Positions 35,755-45,994 of a stretch of 64,000 bases of DNA are shown one piece after another. The stretch covers positions 220,138-284,137 of the forward strand of contig DASRWI010000010.1 of assembly GCA_035654655.1 (NCBI GenBank). Direction: 5' to 3'. Each line of letters starts with the position of its first letter. Position 1 is the first letter of the stretch. The DNA is from DASRWI01 sp035654655 (lineage in GTDB: Bacteria > Bacteroidota > Ignavibacteria > Ignavibacteriales > Ignavibacteriaceae). The notes under the pieces were generated by a model. That model saw only the letters and a list, made by a program, of their open reading frames with translations. It did not search any database and was not told the DNA's origin. A program made the position numbers and the translations under genes.

Positions 35755-37701
35755 TTATTTTGTAAGCACCATTTTTTTGGTTGATGAGAATACAGAACCA
35801 TCTTTACCAGCAGCCTTGATAGTATAGAAATAAATACCACTTGAGAAGTTATTTCCATTTATATTTTGAGTATAAGTTCCTGCTTTGTAGTCAGATGATG
35901 TTTCGTATAGCTTTTGACCAATTGTGTTATAAATTGCTATGTTTACTCTTGCATCTACCGGAATTGAAAAATTAAACTGAGTTGATGGATTAAAGGGATT
36001 AGGATAATTCTGCGAAACGCTGAAGCTTGTTGGTAAACTTACGTTTACTTCAACTATATTTGAGTAAGTCCAGCTTCCATCAAAGTCTTTTTGTTTTAAT
36101 CTGTAATAAAAAGTTGATGTACCAGGGTTTATATCTGTATAAGTATATAAACTATTTTCAGTTATAGTACCTTTACCGGACACAAAACCTATTTTGCTAA
36201 AATTAACTTTATCAGTACTTCTTTCAATTTCAAATCCAGCATTGTTAAGCTCAGTAGCAGTATTCCAGGTTAATGTAACATTTTTACCATTAACAGAAGC
36301 AGAAAAAGAAGTTAATTCAACAGGAACTACATTAAAACCTACACGTGCATAAAATATATCTTCTGCACCTGAAGTTGCATATGTTGTACCATCTAAATTA
36401 AAAGTTGCTCCTTTGAAACTTCCTGTGATATATAGGTTTGTTCCATAATCAACATCCATTGCAAAACCTTTATCAACGTCAGACCCAGTAAAATGTTTTA
36501 ACCATTCTGGATTGCCTGTTGAATCAAATAATGCCAAAAAGATATCGTCACCACCTGCAGTTACAAGTGTATCACCAAGGAAATAAGCTGTTCCCTGGAA
36601 TGTACCAAGAACACCAATTTTATTATTTCTATCTACGGTTAATTCATAAATATAATCTTTTAAAGTTCCACCTGCAGTTTTGACCCATTGAAAATCACCA
36701 TTACTATTATATTTAGCAAAAAATGCGTCATAATCTCCTTTACTTAATACAGGATTCCCACCAATAACCATGGCACTATCAAATCTTCCACCTACATAAA
36801 CATTTCCAGCTAAATCAATTGCAATACCATTTCCTTCATCTTCTTTAAGGCCACCAGCAGATTTTGCCCAAATTACACTTCCAATCGGTGAAATTTTTGC
36901 AACAAACATATCAACACCACCAACTGCATTCAATGTAATAGCATCAAAAGTAGCTGTTGTATTAAAGGTACCTGTTAAGTAAATATTCCCTATTGCATCA
37001 ACTGTTACAGACCTTCCTTCTTCAGTACTTAAGGCACCTCCAAAATGTTTAGCCCAAACAACTTGGCCATTAGTATTGTATTTTACAAGAAAAATATCTC
37101 TTAATCCGAAAGTACTTAATGTGTCGGTATCAAATATAACTCCTGTAGGTACAGTTGTACCGCCAAAATATCCAGCAACGATAACGTTGCCACTATTATC
37201 AACAACCATACCTCTGGTTGCATCTTGATTTCCACCTTTAATATCTTTTAACCAAATCTTGCTTCCATTACTATTATATTTAGCAACAAAACCCTCAAGG
37301 TTGTTACCTAACATAACTAATGTATCAGTACCAAAAATTGCTGTGCCAAAATATTCACCACAGCTATATACATTACCTGCAGCGTCAACACCTACACCAT
37401 AACCTCTATCAGTTAAAGTACCCCCAGCTCTAATTCGCCATAATGCTGAACCAATGCTATCATATTTAACAAGTGCATAATCAACATTACCTGCACTTAT
37501 TAGGCTGTCATTTCCAAAAAATGCTTTTCCGGTAAATTCAGAAGCAACATATACATTGCCTGTATTGTTATCTACTGCAATTGCATGTGCAACATCTTTA
37601 CCTGTACCACCACCTTTAGCTGAACGCGATACAAGAGGTGCTTGCGCATAAAGAAACGCTGACAAAAATGTTACCAGAAGTACTACTGTAAATTTTTTCA
37701 T
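35755..37701 (-). CDS. Secreted seven-repeat beta-propeller (SBBP-type) protein with T9SS sorting domain
   Basis: The 648-residue protein opens with a signal peptide (KKFTVVLLVTFLSAFLYAQ). Residues about 25-460 hold seven repeats of the form D-x-x-GN-(V/I)-Y-V-x-G-x-F followed by a GG-x-x-x-D turn, the pattern of SBBP repeats, which build beta-propellers. A module with PVELTSF and TATELNNAGFEIERS (about 470-560) and a T9SS sorting domain (NYPNPFNPSTQFNF to KKMVLTK) follow. The protein should sit outside the cell, probably binding a partner or surface. It is flanked by two strong stem-loops and lies between the M16 peptidase and polyferredoxin genes. Confidence 0.88.
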   Translation of the reverse strand: MKKFTVVLLVTFLSAFLYAQAPLVSRSAKGGGTGKDVAHAIAVDNNTGNVYVASEFTGKAFFGNDSLISAGNVDYALVKYDSIGSALWRIRAGGTLTDRGYGVGVDAAGNVYSCGEYFGTAIFGTDTLVMLGNNLEGFVAKYNSNGSKIWLKDIKGGNQDATRGMVVDNSGNVIVAGYFGGTTVPTGVIFDTDTLSTFGLRDIFLVKYNTNGQVVWAKHFGGALSTEEGRSVTVDAIGNIYLTGTFNTTATFDAITLNAVGGVDMFVAKISPIGSVIWAKSAGGLKEDEGNGIAIDLAGNVYVGGRFDSAMVIGGNPVLSKGDYDAFFAKYNSNGDFQWVKTAGGTLKDYIYELTVDRNNKIGVLGTFQGTAYFLGDTLVTAGGDDIFLALFDSTGNPEWLKHFTGSDVDKGFAMDVDYGTNLYITGSFKGATFNLDGTTYATSGAEDIFYARVGFNVVPVELTSFSASVNGKNVTLTWNTATELNNAGFEIERSTDKVNFSKIGFVSGKGTITENSLYTYTDINPGTSTFYYRLKQKDFDGSWTYSNIVEVNVSLPTSFSVSQNYPNPFNPSTQFNFSIPVDARVNIAIYNTIGQKLYETSSDYKAGTYTQNINGNNFSSGIYFYTIKAAGKDGSVFSSTKKMVLTK

Positions 37702-37725
37702 GTTTACCTCATATTATTAATTCAA

Positions 37726-37749
37726 TGCGGGAAAGTTTCCTTTCCCGCA
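37726..37749 (-). other. Strong intercistronic hairpin with GAAA-type tetraloop
   Basis: TGCGGGAAAG and CTTTCCCGCA (37726-37735, 37740-37749) form a perfect 10-bp stem. On the minus-strand RNA the loop is GAAA, a very stable tetraloop. It lies nine bases after the M16 peptidase stop and lacks a T run, as does the hairpin at 35716. Confidence 0.65.
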
Positions 37750-37758
37750 GTTATTTAT

Positions 37759-40566
37759 TTAAAGTTCATTTTTTAAATGTTCAAGTGCATTCTCTTCAAT
37801 AGGACCATCAACTACAATAATGTATTTGTCTAATGTAAAATATTTTTTTGCAATTCGCATTACATCAGCTTTAGTAATTGAAAGAATTCTTTGGGCTTTT
37901 TTGTCGAAGAAATCAAAAGGTTTTCCTTCTCTTATCTGCTCAAACATAATTGATGCTGCATCATCCGGAGTTTCAATATAGAATGGTAATAATCCTAATT
38001 GACGCTGTTTAGCTCCATTTAATTCTTCATCAGTAATACCATCTTTTAAAAGTTTTTTAATTTCTGAAAAGATTCCTTTAATAACTTTTTCAGTATTCTG
38101 AGGTCCTGTTTTGGTATTAAACTTCCAATATCCAATGTTGTCACTCTTATACCATAATTCTGATTTAATACCGTAAATCAATCCTTGCTTATCTCTTAAT
38201 TCAACACCCATTCTTGATGTTAAAGCACTTTGAGCAAGAATGTAATTTAATACTGATACTATTTCATCTTCTGATGCATCAATTTTATTGTAGGGTTTAA
38301 AACCAACATTAATTGTACATTCAGTATAATCTTTTTCGTTGAAAACTTTTATTTCTTTTTTAGATAAATCTTTTACTGGTTGAATTGTTGGAATAGTAAT
38401 AGGTATATTATCATTCTCCCAGGTTCCAAAATATTTATCTGCAAGAGTTCTCATTTGTTCAGGGGTCATATCTCCAACCATCAACAAAAATGTATTAGCT
38501 GGATTGAAATATTTATCGTGAAGGTCGCGAAGGTCTTCTAATTTAATACTATTAAGAGATTCTTCAGTAGGATTATATTTTGTTAATGTATGGTCTTCGA
38601 ATAAACTATTGAACATATAATAAAAAGCTTTTACTGATGCTTTTTTAAGTCTGTTCTTTGCATTTAAAATATGTCCAGGTAAAAGTCTCTTTAAATCTTC
38701 ATTTCTATATGCAGGATTAACAACAATGTCTAATCCAGTCTTCATCATTTCATCTGCATCTGTAACAAGAGAATTACCCTGGAAGAAAAATCCACGATAA
38801 TTTCCGCTAACTGAAAATGAAAAAGGAACAAATGCCATTCTTTCAGATAATTCTTTATAGCTTAATTTTTCAGTTCCTCTGTTCATCAAATCGCCTAATA
38901 AGGCTGCTATACCAGGTTGACCACCTTCTAATGCCTCAGGTATAACTCCGGTTTCAACTGACCCGATTATGGATACAGAAGGCACAAGATGATTTTCAAT
39001 TGTATATAAAGTAACACCATTTTTTAATTTAAAAGTCTTTATCATAGGAGCTATTGGTGCAGGCTTAATAACTTCTTCATCTTTACCAAGTAACTCATTA
39101 ATAGTAATATCTAAAGCTTCTTTTGAATTTTTATAATAGAATTTATCATCTGTATTATAAATTCCTTCTGAATCATCCTTAGGCTTAGTTCCTTCTTCAT
39201 CTTCTCCACCTGTATTCTTAACTAATGTTTTTGGACCTTCCTTAGGGAACAAGTAACCAACGGTTACTTTTTCAGTTGCAAAGTATTTTTTCATTACTCT
39301 CATTATATCTTCTTTAGTAACTGACATTACTCTTGCATCAAATTGCTCAAGGAATTCCCATCCGAAAAATGCTTCGTATCTGCTAATTCGGGTTCCTATA
39401 TCTGTATTCTTAATGTAGCTTGTTGATTGATTAAAACGATAGCGATTTTTGATTTTTTGTAGTTCATGGTCTGTTACGGGTTCATTTTGCATTAAAGAAA
39501 TTTCTTCCCATATAGATTTTTCAACTTTATCAAGACTACTATCTGGTCTTACAGAAACAGAGATTTGGAATAAACCAGGGTCTTTTGCCATTCCAAATCC
39601 ACCAGCAACTGAACTAACTATTCTATCATTTTCAACTAAACGTTTATACAAACGAGCATCTCTGCTTTTTTCGCAAAGTATCATTCCTGCAACTCTAAGT
39701 ATTGCTGCATCTGGATCACTATAAAGTGGTGCGTGGAATGCCATTCTGAATCCAGGTTGTGTAATATCAGAATGATAAAGGTTGAAAGTTTTCCTTACTC
39801 TTTGTTCCTGTTCAACGGAATTCATTGGCCTAACTTCTGGACCTTTAGGAATTTTGTTATAATATTTATTTACCAATTCAATAATTTTATCAGTATCAAA
39901 ATCACCAACCAGAACTAAGAATGAATTATTGGGGGTATAATAAGTCTTATAATAATTGTAAGCATCTTCTCTGGTAATATTATATAAATCTCCAGGCCAC
40001 CCAATAATAGGATCACGATTTGGATGACTTACATAGCATACTGAGTTCATTGTTTCACTCATAATACCGTTTGCCTGACTCTCACTTCTCATTCTTCTTT
40101 CTTGTACAATGACTTCGATTTCTGATTTGAATTCGCTTGAATTAAATACAGCATTCTGCATTCTATCAGATTCAATATCAAATGCAATTTCAATTTTATT
40201 TTTAGGAAGATATTCATAATATGAAGTCATATCATTGGCAGTAAAAGCATTGAATATTCCTGAATTTGCAGAAATAATTCTTGATGTTTCCCCTTTACCA
40301 TACTTTGGAGTTCCTTTGAACATCATATGCTCAACAACGTGAGAAATACCGGTTGTGCCTAGTTTTTCATTTCTTGAACCAACTTTATATGTAAGCTGAT
40401 GATAAATTAATGGGGCAATATGTCTTTCAACTGTTAAGACAACCATACCATTATCTAATTTATGTCTATATAATTTTCCTTCTTCGTACTTCCCTTTTGC
40501 ATTTAGATTAACAAACAATAGTGTAATCAATGTAAGAACAATGTAACTATGGAATTTAATGATCAT
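37759..40566 (-). CDS. M16 family (insulinase-like) zinc peptidase, exported
   Basis: I chose the ATG at 40566, preceded by GGAG; it gives a signal peptide (MIIKFHSYIVLTLITLLFVN). An in-frame ATG at 40656 would overlap the upstream gene. The 935-residue protein has two M16 halves. The N-terminal half carries the inverted zinc motif HVVEH (76-80) with a downstream glutamate (EIEVIVQERRMR). An acidic linker (EDEEGTKPKDDSEG, about 470) joins it to a second half beginning FKLKNGVTLYTIENH with no zinc motif, as in other two-domain M16 enzymes. It should cleave peptides in the periplasm or outside. It lies 28 bases after the M28 peptidase gene. Confidence 0.92.
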   Translation of the reverse strand: MIIKFHSYIVLTLITLLFVNLNAKGKYEEGKLYRHKLDNGMVVLTVERHIAPLIYHQLTYKVGSRNEKLGTTGISHVVEHMMFKGTPKYGKGETSRIISANSGIFNAFTANDMTSYYEYLPKNKIEIAFDIESDRMQNAVFNSSEFKSEIEVIVQERRMRSESQANGIMSETMNSVCYVSHPNRDPIIGWPGDLYNITREDAYNYYKTYYTPNNSFLVLVGDFDTDKIIELVNKYYNKIPKGPEVRPMNSVEQEQRVRKTFNLYHSDITQPGFRMAFHAPLYSDPDAAILRVAGMILCEKSRDARLYKRLVENDRIVSSVAGGFGMAKDPGLFQISVSVRPDSSLDKVEKSIWEEISLMQNEPVTDHELQKIKNRYRFNQSTSYIKNTDIGTRISRYEAFFGWEFLEQFDARVMSVTKEDIMRVMKKYFATEKVTVGYLFPKEGPKTLVKNTGGEDEEGTKPKDDSEGIYNTDDKFYYKNSKEALDITINELLGKDEEVIKPAPIAPMIKTFKLKNGVTLYTIENHLVPSVSIIGSVETGVIPEALEGGQPGIAALLGDLMNRGTEKLSYKELSERMAFVPFSFSVSGNYRGFFFQGNSLVTDADEMMKTGLDIVVNPAYRNEDLKRLLPGHILNAKNRLKKASVKAFYYMFNSLFEDHTLTKYNPTEESLNSIKLEDLRDLHDKYFNPANTFLLMVGDMTPEQMRTLADKYFGTWENDNIPITIPTIQPVKDLSKKEIKVFNEKDYTECTINVGFKPYNKIDASEDEIVSVLNYILAQSALTSRMGVELRDKQGLIYGIKSELWYKSDNIGYWKFNTKTGPQNTEKVIKGIFSEIKKLLKDGITDEELNGAKQRQLGLLPFYIETPDDAASIMFEQIREGKPFDFFDKKAQRILSITKADVMRIAKKYFTLDKYIIVVDGPIEENALEHLKNEL

Positions 40567-40594
40567 TTTTTTCTCCAGTGAATTTTCAAGAGTA

Positions 40595-42310
40595 CTATTT
40601 AGTAAATTGTTTTTGCCTGTTACTAGATTCTTTAACAAGCTTAGCTCTTTCATCAAGACTTAATTCTTTATAAAGAGGTTTTTGAATTCTATTCGCAATT
40701 ATGTCAGCAGTAAGGAAAGCTAACTTTGTAACATTAGATGCTTTTTCTGTTGAAACTTTTTCTATATCATCCTTAGGAGTATGATAATCTTCGTGGTCGC
40801 CTGCAAAGAAGAATAATACAGGAATTTTTCTTTTTAGAAATGGTGCTTGATCGCTGGCATTAATTAACAATCCAACATTATAAAAAAGTTCAAATCCAAC
40901 TTCTTTATTAGCTTCTTCAACAACCATTCTAAGGTCATCACTATAGAAAGCACCCCCAACCCATAACATTTTTTCATTGTTACGACTAATCATATCAAGA
41001 TTAATCATTGCAACAGTTTTATCTAATGGGACTAAAGGCTGTTCATATACATAATATTTTGAGCCTATTAGACCATTTTCTTCAGCAGTAAAGGCTGTAA
41101 AAAGAATACTTCTTTTAGGGGGATTTTTTGAAAAAGCCTCAGCTAACTCCAAAATTCCTGATGTTCCAGAACCATTATCATCAGCTCCATTATGAATTTG
41201 GCCTACACTTTTTGGGTCCATTGCTCCATAATATCCAAGACCTACATGATCATAATGAGCACCAATAACAACAACTTCATTTTTTAGAACAGGATCAGTC
41301 CCTTCAAGGAAACCAACGACATTCTGTGTATTAACAAGTTCGTTTTTTATATTAACAGAAAAAGCCATCTTTTTGTTTTTAAAAGTAAATGCACCAGGTT
41401 TAAGAGATTTCTCTAATTTTTCAAGAAAGTCTTTTAACTTGAATCCTGTTCCTTCAAAAATATCACTTACAACATTTCTACTTACATAAATTATTGGAAG
41501 AGATTTTTTAGGCTGTTCTAATAAATGGTCTGAAGATTTTAAAAATGCTTTGGAAAGCCTTTCATACTTTACTTGTATTTGAGGGTCCACCATCAATGGA
41601 GAACTAATAAGTATAACTCCAAGAGCTCCTTTTTCAAGAGCAGCATCTGCTTTTCTTAATGGATTTCTATACTGTGGATTTCTGTCTTTAGAAAAGATAC
41701 TTGCTGTATCTCGTTGTTGAGGATATCCATCCACTAATACTACAATCTTCCCTTTAACATCTATTTCTTTTCCGGTACTATCAAGATAATCATTATAGCC
41801 ATTAACACCTTTTGTAATGCCATACCCAACAAATACAATTGGTGCATTTGCATTAAGACTTGCCGAACCATAGTATTGTATAAAGTAATCCACACCAAAA
41901 GTATAGCTTTTACTATATTCTGAATTTTCAGATAGACCTATTACACTAAGATTATTATTTTCAGTTAATTTAGTTTTTTCAAAACTAAATCTTTGAAAAT
42001 ATTCATTATAAAAAGAAGCAGCACTTACTTCAAAATTATTGCTTCTATCATCTTCATCTTCAAGAACAGGTAATTTAAAGTTATCTCTTTTAATAAGAGG
42101 TTTAAGTCCATATTCTTTAAATTTATTTGCAATAAACATTGCTGCAATTATATTTTCATCAGAACCTGCTGCTCTACCTTTAAGCGAATCAGATGCAAGA
42201 AATTTTAATGAATTATATATATCATCCGAATTAATACTATTTAATGCAGATTGTTTATCCTGCGCAAGAAGTAAAAACGGAATAAGTATTATTAATATGA
42301 GTCTTTTCAT
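40595..42310 (-). CDS. M28 family zinc aminopeptidase with PA domain, exported
   Basis: The 571-residue protein has a short signal peptide (MKRLILIILIPFLLLAQ). A protease-associated region spans about 150-290 (IVFVGYGI, GKIVVLVDGYP, KGALGVILI). The peptidase domain contains the co-catalytic zinc ligands GAHYDHVG, NGADDNGSG, TAEENGLIGS, NLDMI and a final histidine near DYHTPKDD. These are the M28 aminopeptidase/glutamate carboxypeptidase signatures. It should remove N-terminal or similar residues from peptides outside the inner membrane. Neighbour genes are 8 bases upstream (YCF48-like protein) and 28 downstream (M16), all in one operon. Confidence 0.93.
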   Translation of the reverse strand: MKRLILIILIPFLLLAQDKQSALNSINSDDIYNSLKFLASDSLKGRAAGSDENIIAAMFIANKFKEYGLKPLIKRDNFKLPVLEDEDDRSNNFEVSAASFYNEYFQRFSFEKTKLTENNNLSVIGLSENSEYSKSYTFGVDYFIQYYGSASLNANAPIVFVGYGITKGVNGYNDYLDSTGKEIDVKGKIVVLVDGYPQQRDTASIFSKDRNPQYRNPLRKADAALEKGALGVILISSPLMVDPQIQVKYERLSKAFLKSSDHLLEQPKKSLPIIYVSRNVVSDIFEGTGFKLKDFLEKLEKSLKPGAFTFKNKKMAFSVNIKNELVNTQNVVGFLEGTDPVLKNEVVVIGAHYDHVGLGYYGAMDPKSVGQIHNGADDNGSGTSGILELAEAFSKNPPKRSILFTAFTAEENGLIGSKYYVYEQPLVPLDKTVAMINLDMISRNNEKMLWVGGAFYSDDLRMVVEEANKEVGFELFYNVGLLINASDQAPFLKRKIPVLFFFAGDHEDYHTPKDDIEKVSTEKASNVTKLAFLTADIIANRIQKPLYKELSLDERAKLVKESSNRQKQFTK

Positions 42311-42318
42311 TAGTTCCT

Positions 42319-44520
42319 TTATTTAATAAGTGACATCTTTGTAGTAAATAATTTTTCCCCAGCATTCATTACGCAGAAGTAAATACCACTGCTAAGTTTT
42401 GATGCATTAAATTCAACTTGATATTCACCTGCAGGTTTATTTTCATTCAATAACTCTGTAACAAGGTTACCAAGAATATCATATACTCTTAAGCTTACTT
42501 TTACTTCTGATGCAACAGAAAACTTAATAATTGTTGAAGGGTTGAAAGGGTTAGGATAATTTTGAGATAAAGTAAATTGTGTAGGTACATTTACAATATC
42601 ATTAACATCTGTAAATACATAATTTGTAAAAATTTCACTGCTTCCACCTGCAATCCAGTAATTTCCTTCCTGATCATAAGCAACATCATAGAAGCTATTA
42701 TTACCTGTTACGAGTGTGTCGTTAATATTTGTCCAGGTATCACCACCATCAGTAGTCTTAAATATAAATTTACCACCAACAGCAATACCTTCAGTTGCAG
42801 ATTTGAATGCAACTCCTTCCAAAGTACTGGTCAAACCAGTTATGGTTTTAAATTTCCATGTTGCTCCTGCATCTTCAGAAATAAGATATGCTTTTTCTCC
42901 AACAGCAATAACTTTGGTTGGTGTAAGAAATGCAGCAGTCTTCATTTCAACCTCTGTCCCGGAAGGAATATCATGAGTTGCTATAGTCCAATTAATTCCA
43001 CCATTTGTTGTATAAAGCATTTTATTATCATTACCTGCTATAACACCATTATTAGCACCTGAAAAAGTTACGCTATTAAGATTTTCGTTTGCAAGAAGAC
43101 CTACAGATGACCATTCCAAACCACTATTAGTAGTTTTATATATTATATCAACATTAGAAGCTGATCTACCTGCCACAATGCCATTATTTTCATCAAAGAA
43201 GTAAATGCCTTCATTCTGCATTCCAACCACATTGGTATCATTCATTACATTACTCCAACTGGAACCACCATCTGTTGTTTTGGTTATATGTCGATAGCTT
43301 CTTGCAAGGAACCCTATATTTTCATTAATGAATGACATACTATTAACATTAGTACAAATTTTTCCGGAAGCTGCATAACTACCTCTCCAATGATTTCCTT
43401 TATCTGTAGATTTAAAAAAAACTCCATTGAACCCGGTAGCATAAACAACATTATTAATAATATTAATAGCTCTTAAACTTCCTCCAGGTGTTGGTGTTAG
43501 TAAGGTACAAGTAGTTCCCATATCTGTTGTTTTACCAACATTTCCTTCACCACCAACAAAATAAATAGCATCACTTGTTGCTGCACAGCTATATACTGTA
43601 AACCCTAAATTAGTTGCTTGAGGAATCCAATTAATTCCACCGTCAGTTGTCTTTAATCCAATAGTCCCTTCGTAAGCACCACCACCTAATGCTATTCCAT
43701 TATTTTCATCTTTGAAATAAACTGCATTTAAATTTTGATAAGTTCTATTTTCAAGAGCTTGAGTCATATATGTCCAGGAAGCACCACCATTTGTAGATTT
43801 TAATAAAATAGAAGGTTGCATCCCAATTGAAGAACCCCAACCAACTGCATACATCATATTATCATTTACTACATCAACATCGTGAATATCAATACGCGTA
43901 TAACTAAAACCTCCCAATGGAGGAACAGGAGCTTTTGTCCACGTTGTTCCATCAGCGGTATACCATAAACTCATTGCGCCAACACGACCTCCGGCAGCAA
44001 TGCCTCTTCCATTTGGCAGCATATCAAGGGCTTCAAGATCACCAATAGGATCAAATAATACTTGTGTCCAGTTAGCACCTCCATCTACTGTTTTGTAAAC
44101 AGATGCTGTATCGTCGGTAGAAGCTAAAGCCCATCCTGTTTGCTCATCATTAAAACTTATATCTTTTATTGAATAAGCAGTTGGAAATGTTAATTCTGTC
44201 CAGGTTACTCCACCATCAGTTGTTTTTTTCAAAACAGACTTAGTACTTGTACCACCTGCTATGTATCCAGTTGTTGCGGAAAAAAATTGATTAACATAAT
44301 AAGTAACTGGTGCACTTAAAACATAATTTATCTTTTCCCAATTGATTCCTGCGTTTGTTGTTTTATAAACACCTTCATAGGAACCAGTCATCCAACCAAT
44401 ATTTTGGTCAACAAAACTGACTGAAGATAATGATGAGTAACTTTGAGCAAGCACCTTCCTCATTTCCTGAGGAAATACTGCTATTGAAGAAATGATAATG
44501 AAAACGAATAATTTTTTCAT
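42319..44520 (-). CDS. Secreted YCF48-like repeat protein with T9SS sorting domain
   Basis: The 733-residue protein has a signal peptide (KKLFVFIIISSIAVFPQ) and about 13 repeats of the type (K/Y)-(T/S)-T-(D/N)-x-G-x-x-W, for example KTTDGGVTWTEL and KTTDGGDTWTNI. Each follows a strand pattern (A-x-G) as in YCF48/BNR propellers. Thirteen repeats suggest two beta-propellers or a double-ring arrangement. A T9SS sorting domain (NYPNPFNPSTIIKF to TTKMSLIK) ends it. Known relatives are photosystem II assembly factors and many uncharacterised secreted proteins, so only a binding role can be suggested. It lies nine bases after the barrel gene. Confidence 0.88.
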   Translation of the reverse strand: MKKLFVFIIISSIAVFPQEMRKVLAQSYSSLSSVSFVDQNIGWMTGSYEGVYKTTNAGINWEKINYVLSAPVTYYVNQFFSATTGYIAGGTSTKSVLKKTTDGGVTWTELTFPTAYSIKDISFNDEQTGWALASTDDTASVYKTVDGGANWTQVLFDPIGDLEALDMLPNGRGIAAGGRVGAMSLWYTADGTTWTKAPVPPLGGFSYTRIDIHDVDVVNDNMMYAVGWGSSIGMQPSILLKSTNGGASWTYMTQALENRTYQNLNAVYFKDENNGIALGGGAYEGTIGLKTTDGGINWIPQATNLGFTVYSCAATSDAIYFVGGEGNVGKTTDMGTTCTLLTPTPGGSLRAINIINNVVYATGFNGVFFKSTDKGNHWRGSYAASGKICTNVNSMSFINENIGFLARSYRHITKTTDGGSSWSNVMNDTNVVGMQNEGIYFFDENNGIVAGRSASNVDIIYKTTNSGLEWSSVGLLANENLNSVTFSGANNGVIAGNDNKMLYTTNGGINWTIATHDIPSGTEVEMKTAAFLTPTKVIAVGEKAYLISEDAGATWKFKTITGLTSTLEGVAFKSATEGIAVGGKFIFKTTDGGDTWTNINDTLVTGNNSFYDVAYDQEGNYWIAGGSSEIFTNYVFTDVNDIVNVPTQFTLSQNYPNPFNPSTIIKFSVASEVKVSLRVYDILGNLVTELLNENKPAGEYQVEFNASKLSSGIYFCVMNAGEKLFTTKMSLIK

Positions 44521-44529
44521 GTTTTGCCT

Positions 44530-45984
44530 CTAAAATGTAAAAAGCTTAATTGTTGAGTAACCAGAAAATACAGCTCTCTTAAGAGTATTTGGTAATCCCG
44601 AATAAAAGCCATATTCCAATTGGATATCTATTGTAAAAGATGAAAAGGTATAAAGACCTAATCCGGTAGTTATTTTATTAATGGAAATGTTTTCTCCTCC
44701 ATATAAAATATCTTTCTTAATAATTCCCATATTATAACCTGCTCTTGCAAAAATATTTTCTAAAATTTGATATTCTGCGCCTGCCTTTATGAAATGATTC
44801 CCAAAGTTTTCTTTAGAAAATCTTGAATCAATATATTTTGATGAATCAGCATTGATGTTGGAGTAATTATATTCAATCCCGGCTATAAAATTATTATTAA
44901 TCTTCCAGGATAATCCAGCACCACCAACAAAATTATTAATTTCCCACTCCCAAAGAGTTTTTAATTTAGCAGTATTCTTTGACCACACGTAATCTCTAAA
45001 ATATCCTGCTGTCATAGCGATTGTTATTTCATTAGTGAGATGATATCTTGATTTGAGTTCAACTGAAGCTGAGCTAAAACTCGAATATCCTTCTTCATAT
45101 TCATTGAAACTTTGGGTTTGCAATGAAAAAGGAATAAGAACTTTTTGATTGCTTTTTCTATAAGTCGCAGCTAAGCCTGTTTCTAATAATTCGCTGGTTT
45201 CATAAAATTGCAATGATAATTCATGACCACTTCCCTTTATCTTCTGGTTGATTGTACCTCCTCTTTTTAGAATTGCATATTTTTCTCCACGGAATTCATA
45301 CAATTCAACATCAAGAAGGTCTTCACTTTTTGATTCAATATTTTCCTGGTCATTTAAGTAAGAATAATTTAATCCTAAAGAATAATTTTCATCAAACTTA
45401 TAAGCCAAGCCTACGTTAGTTTCTATTTCGCGATATAGAACTTCAGCACGTGAATAAATATATTTTAATCCATCAAGGATTCTATATTTGATCGAAGCAC
45501 CTGCATATAGTTTATTGATTGGCTCATAACTATAGGCAAACTTAATTAGAGGCCCCATATATCTGAAATTACCTGCAGTTGTATCAGCAATAAAGAATGC
45601 CTGTCCACCATAAGTATTATACCTTAACGACCTATTTACACTTCTTCTAAAATCAAATTCATAAGAAGTCTCACCATAGAATGTACCACCCGATTTTAGA
45701 GTTTTAAGTCCTGCAAATTTTAATTTATATAAATTTTCACCAGCCGCATCATAATATCTACGATAAGTACCATCATAGCCGGAAAATGATGGTATAATTT
45801 TTAGGAATGAATTTGTCTCATCATTTACTAACCACGCAGGGTTATTTCCCAAATCATATGGATTAAAGGTATGATATTTATCCGGTATACTAATATCCAG
45901 ATAACCCATTCCGGATAATCTTTCTTGCTGAGAGAAAGCATTTGTTGATAAAATTAAAGTAATTAAAAGTAAAATCTTTTTCAT
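44530..45984 (-). CDS. Outer-membrane beta-barrel protein, DUF6850-like
   Basis: The 484-residue protein has a signal peptide (KKILLLITLILSTNAFS) and, through its length, alternating amphipathic strands rich in Y, G and aromatic residues (for example FVGGAGLSWKINNNFIAGIEYNYS). It ends in KLFTF, an aromatic C-terminus typical of outer-membrane barrels. It resembles the DUF6850 barrel family seen beside DUF4876 lipoproteins and TonB receptors; that match is from memory. It lies ten bases after the lipoprotein gene. It may form a second pore or an anchoring partner for the receptor. Confidence 0.75.
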   Translation of the reverse strand: MKKILLLITLILSTNAFSQQERLSGMGYLDISIPDKYHTFNPYDLGNNPAWLVNDETNSFLKIIPSFSGYDGTYRRYYDAAGENLYKLKFAGLKTLKSGGTFYGETSYEFDFRRSVNRSLRYNTYGGQAFFIADTTAGNFRYMGPLIKFAYSYEPINKLYAGASIKYRILDGLKYIYSRAEVLYREIETNVGLAYKFDENYSLGLNYSYLNDQENIESKSEDLLDVELYEFRGEKYAILKRGGTINQKIKGSGHELSLQFYETSELLETGLAATYRKSNQKVLIPFSLQTQSFNEYEEGYSSFSSASVELKSRYHLTNEITIAMTAGYFRDYVWSKNTAKLKTLWEWEINNFVGGAGLSWKINNNFIAGIEYNYSNINADSSKYIDSRFSKENFGNHFIKAGAEYQILENIFARAGYNMGIIKKDILYGGENISINKITTGLGLYTFSSFTIDIQLEYGFYSGLPNTLKRAVFSGYSTIKLFTF

Positions 45985-45994
45985 TTCAATACTC

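Noticed and set aside
42577..43062. Long antisense frames inside the YCF48-like gene
   Set aside because: They mirror the repeat-rich coding strand, encode cysteine- and isoleucine-rich nonsense and have no ribosome sites.
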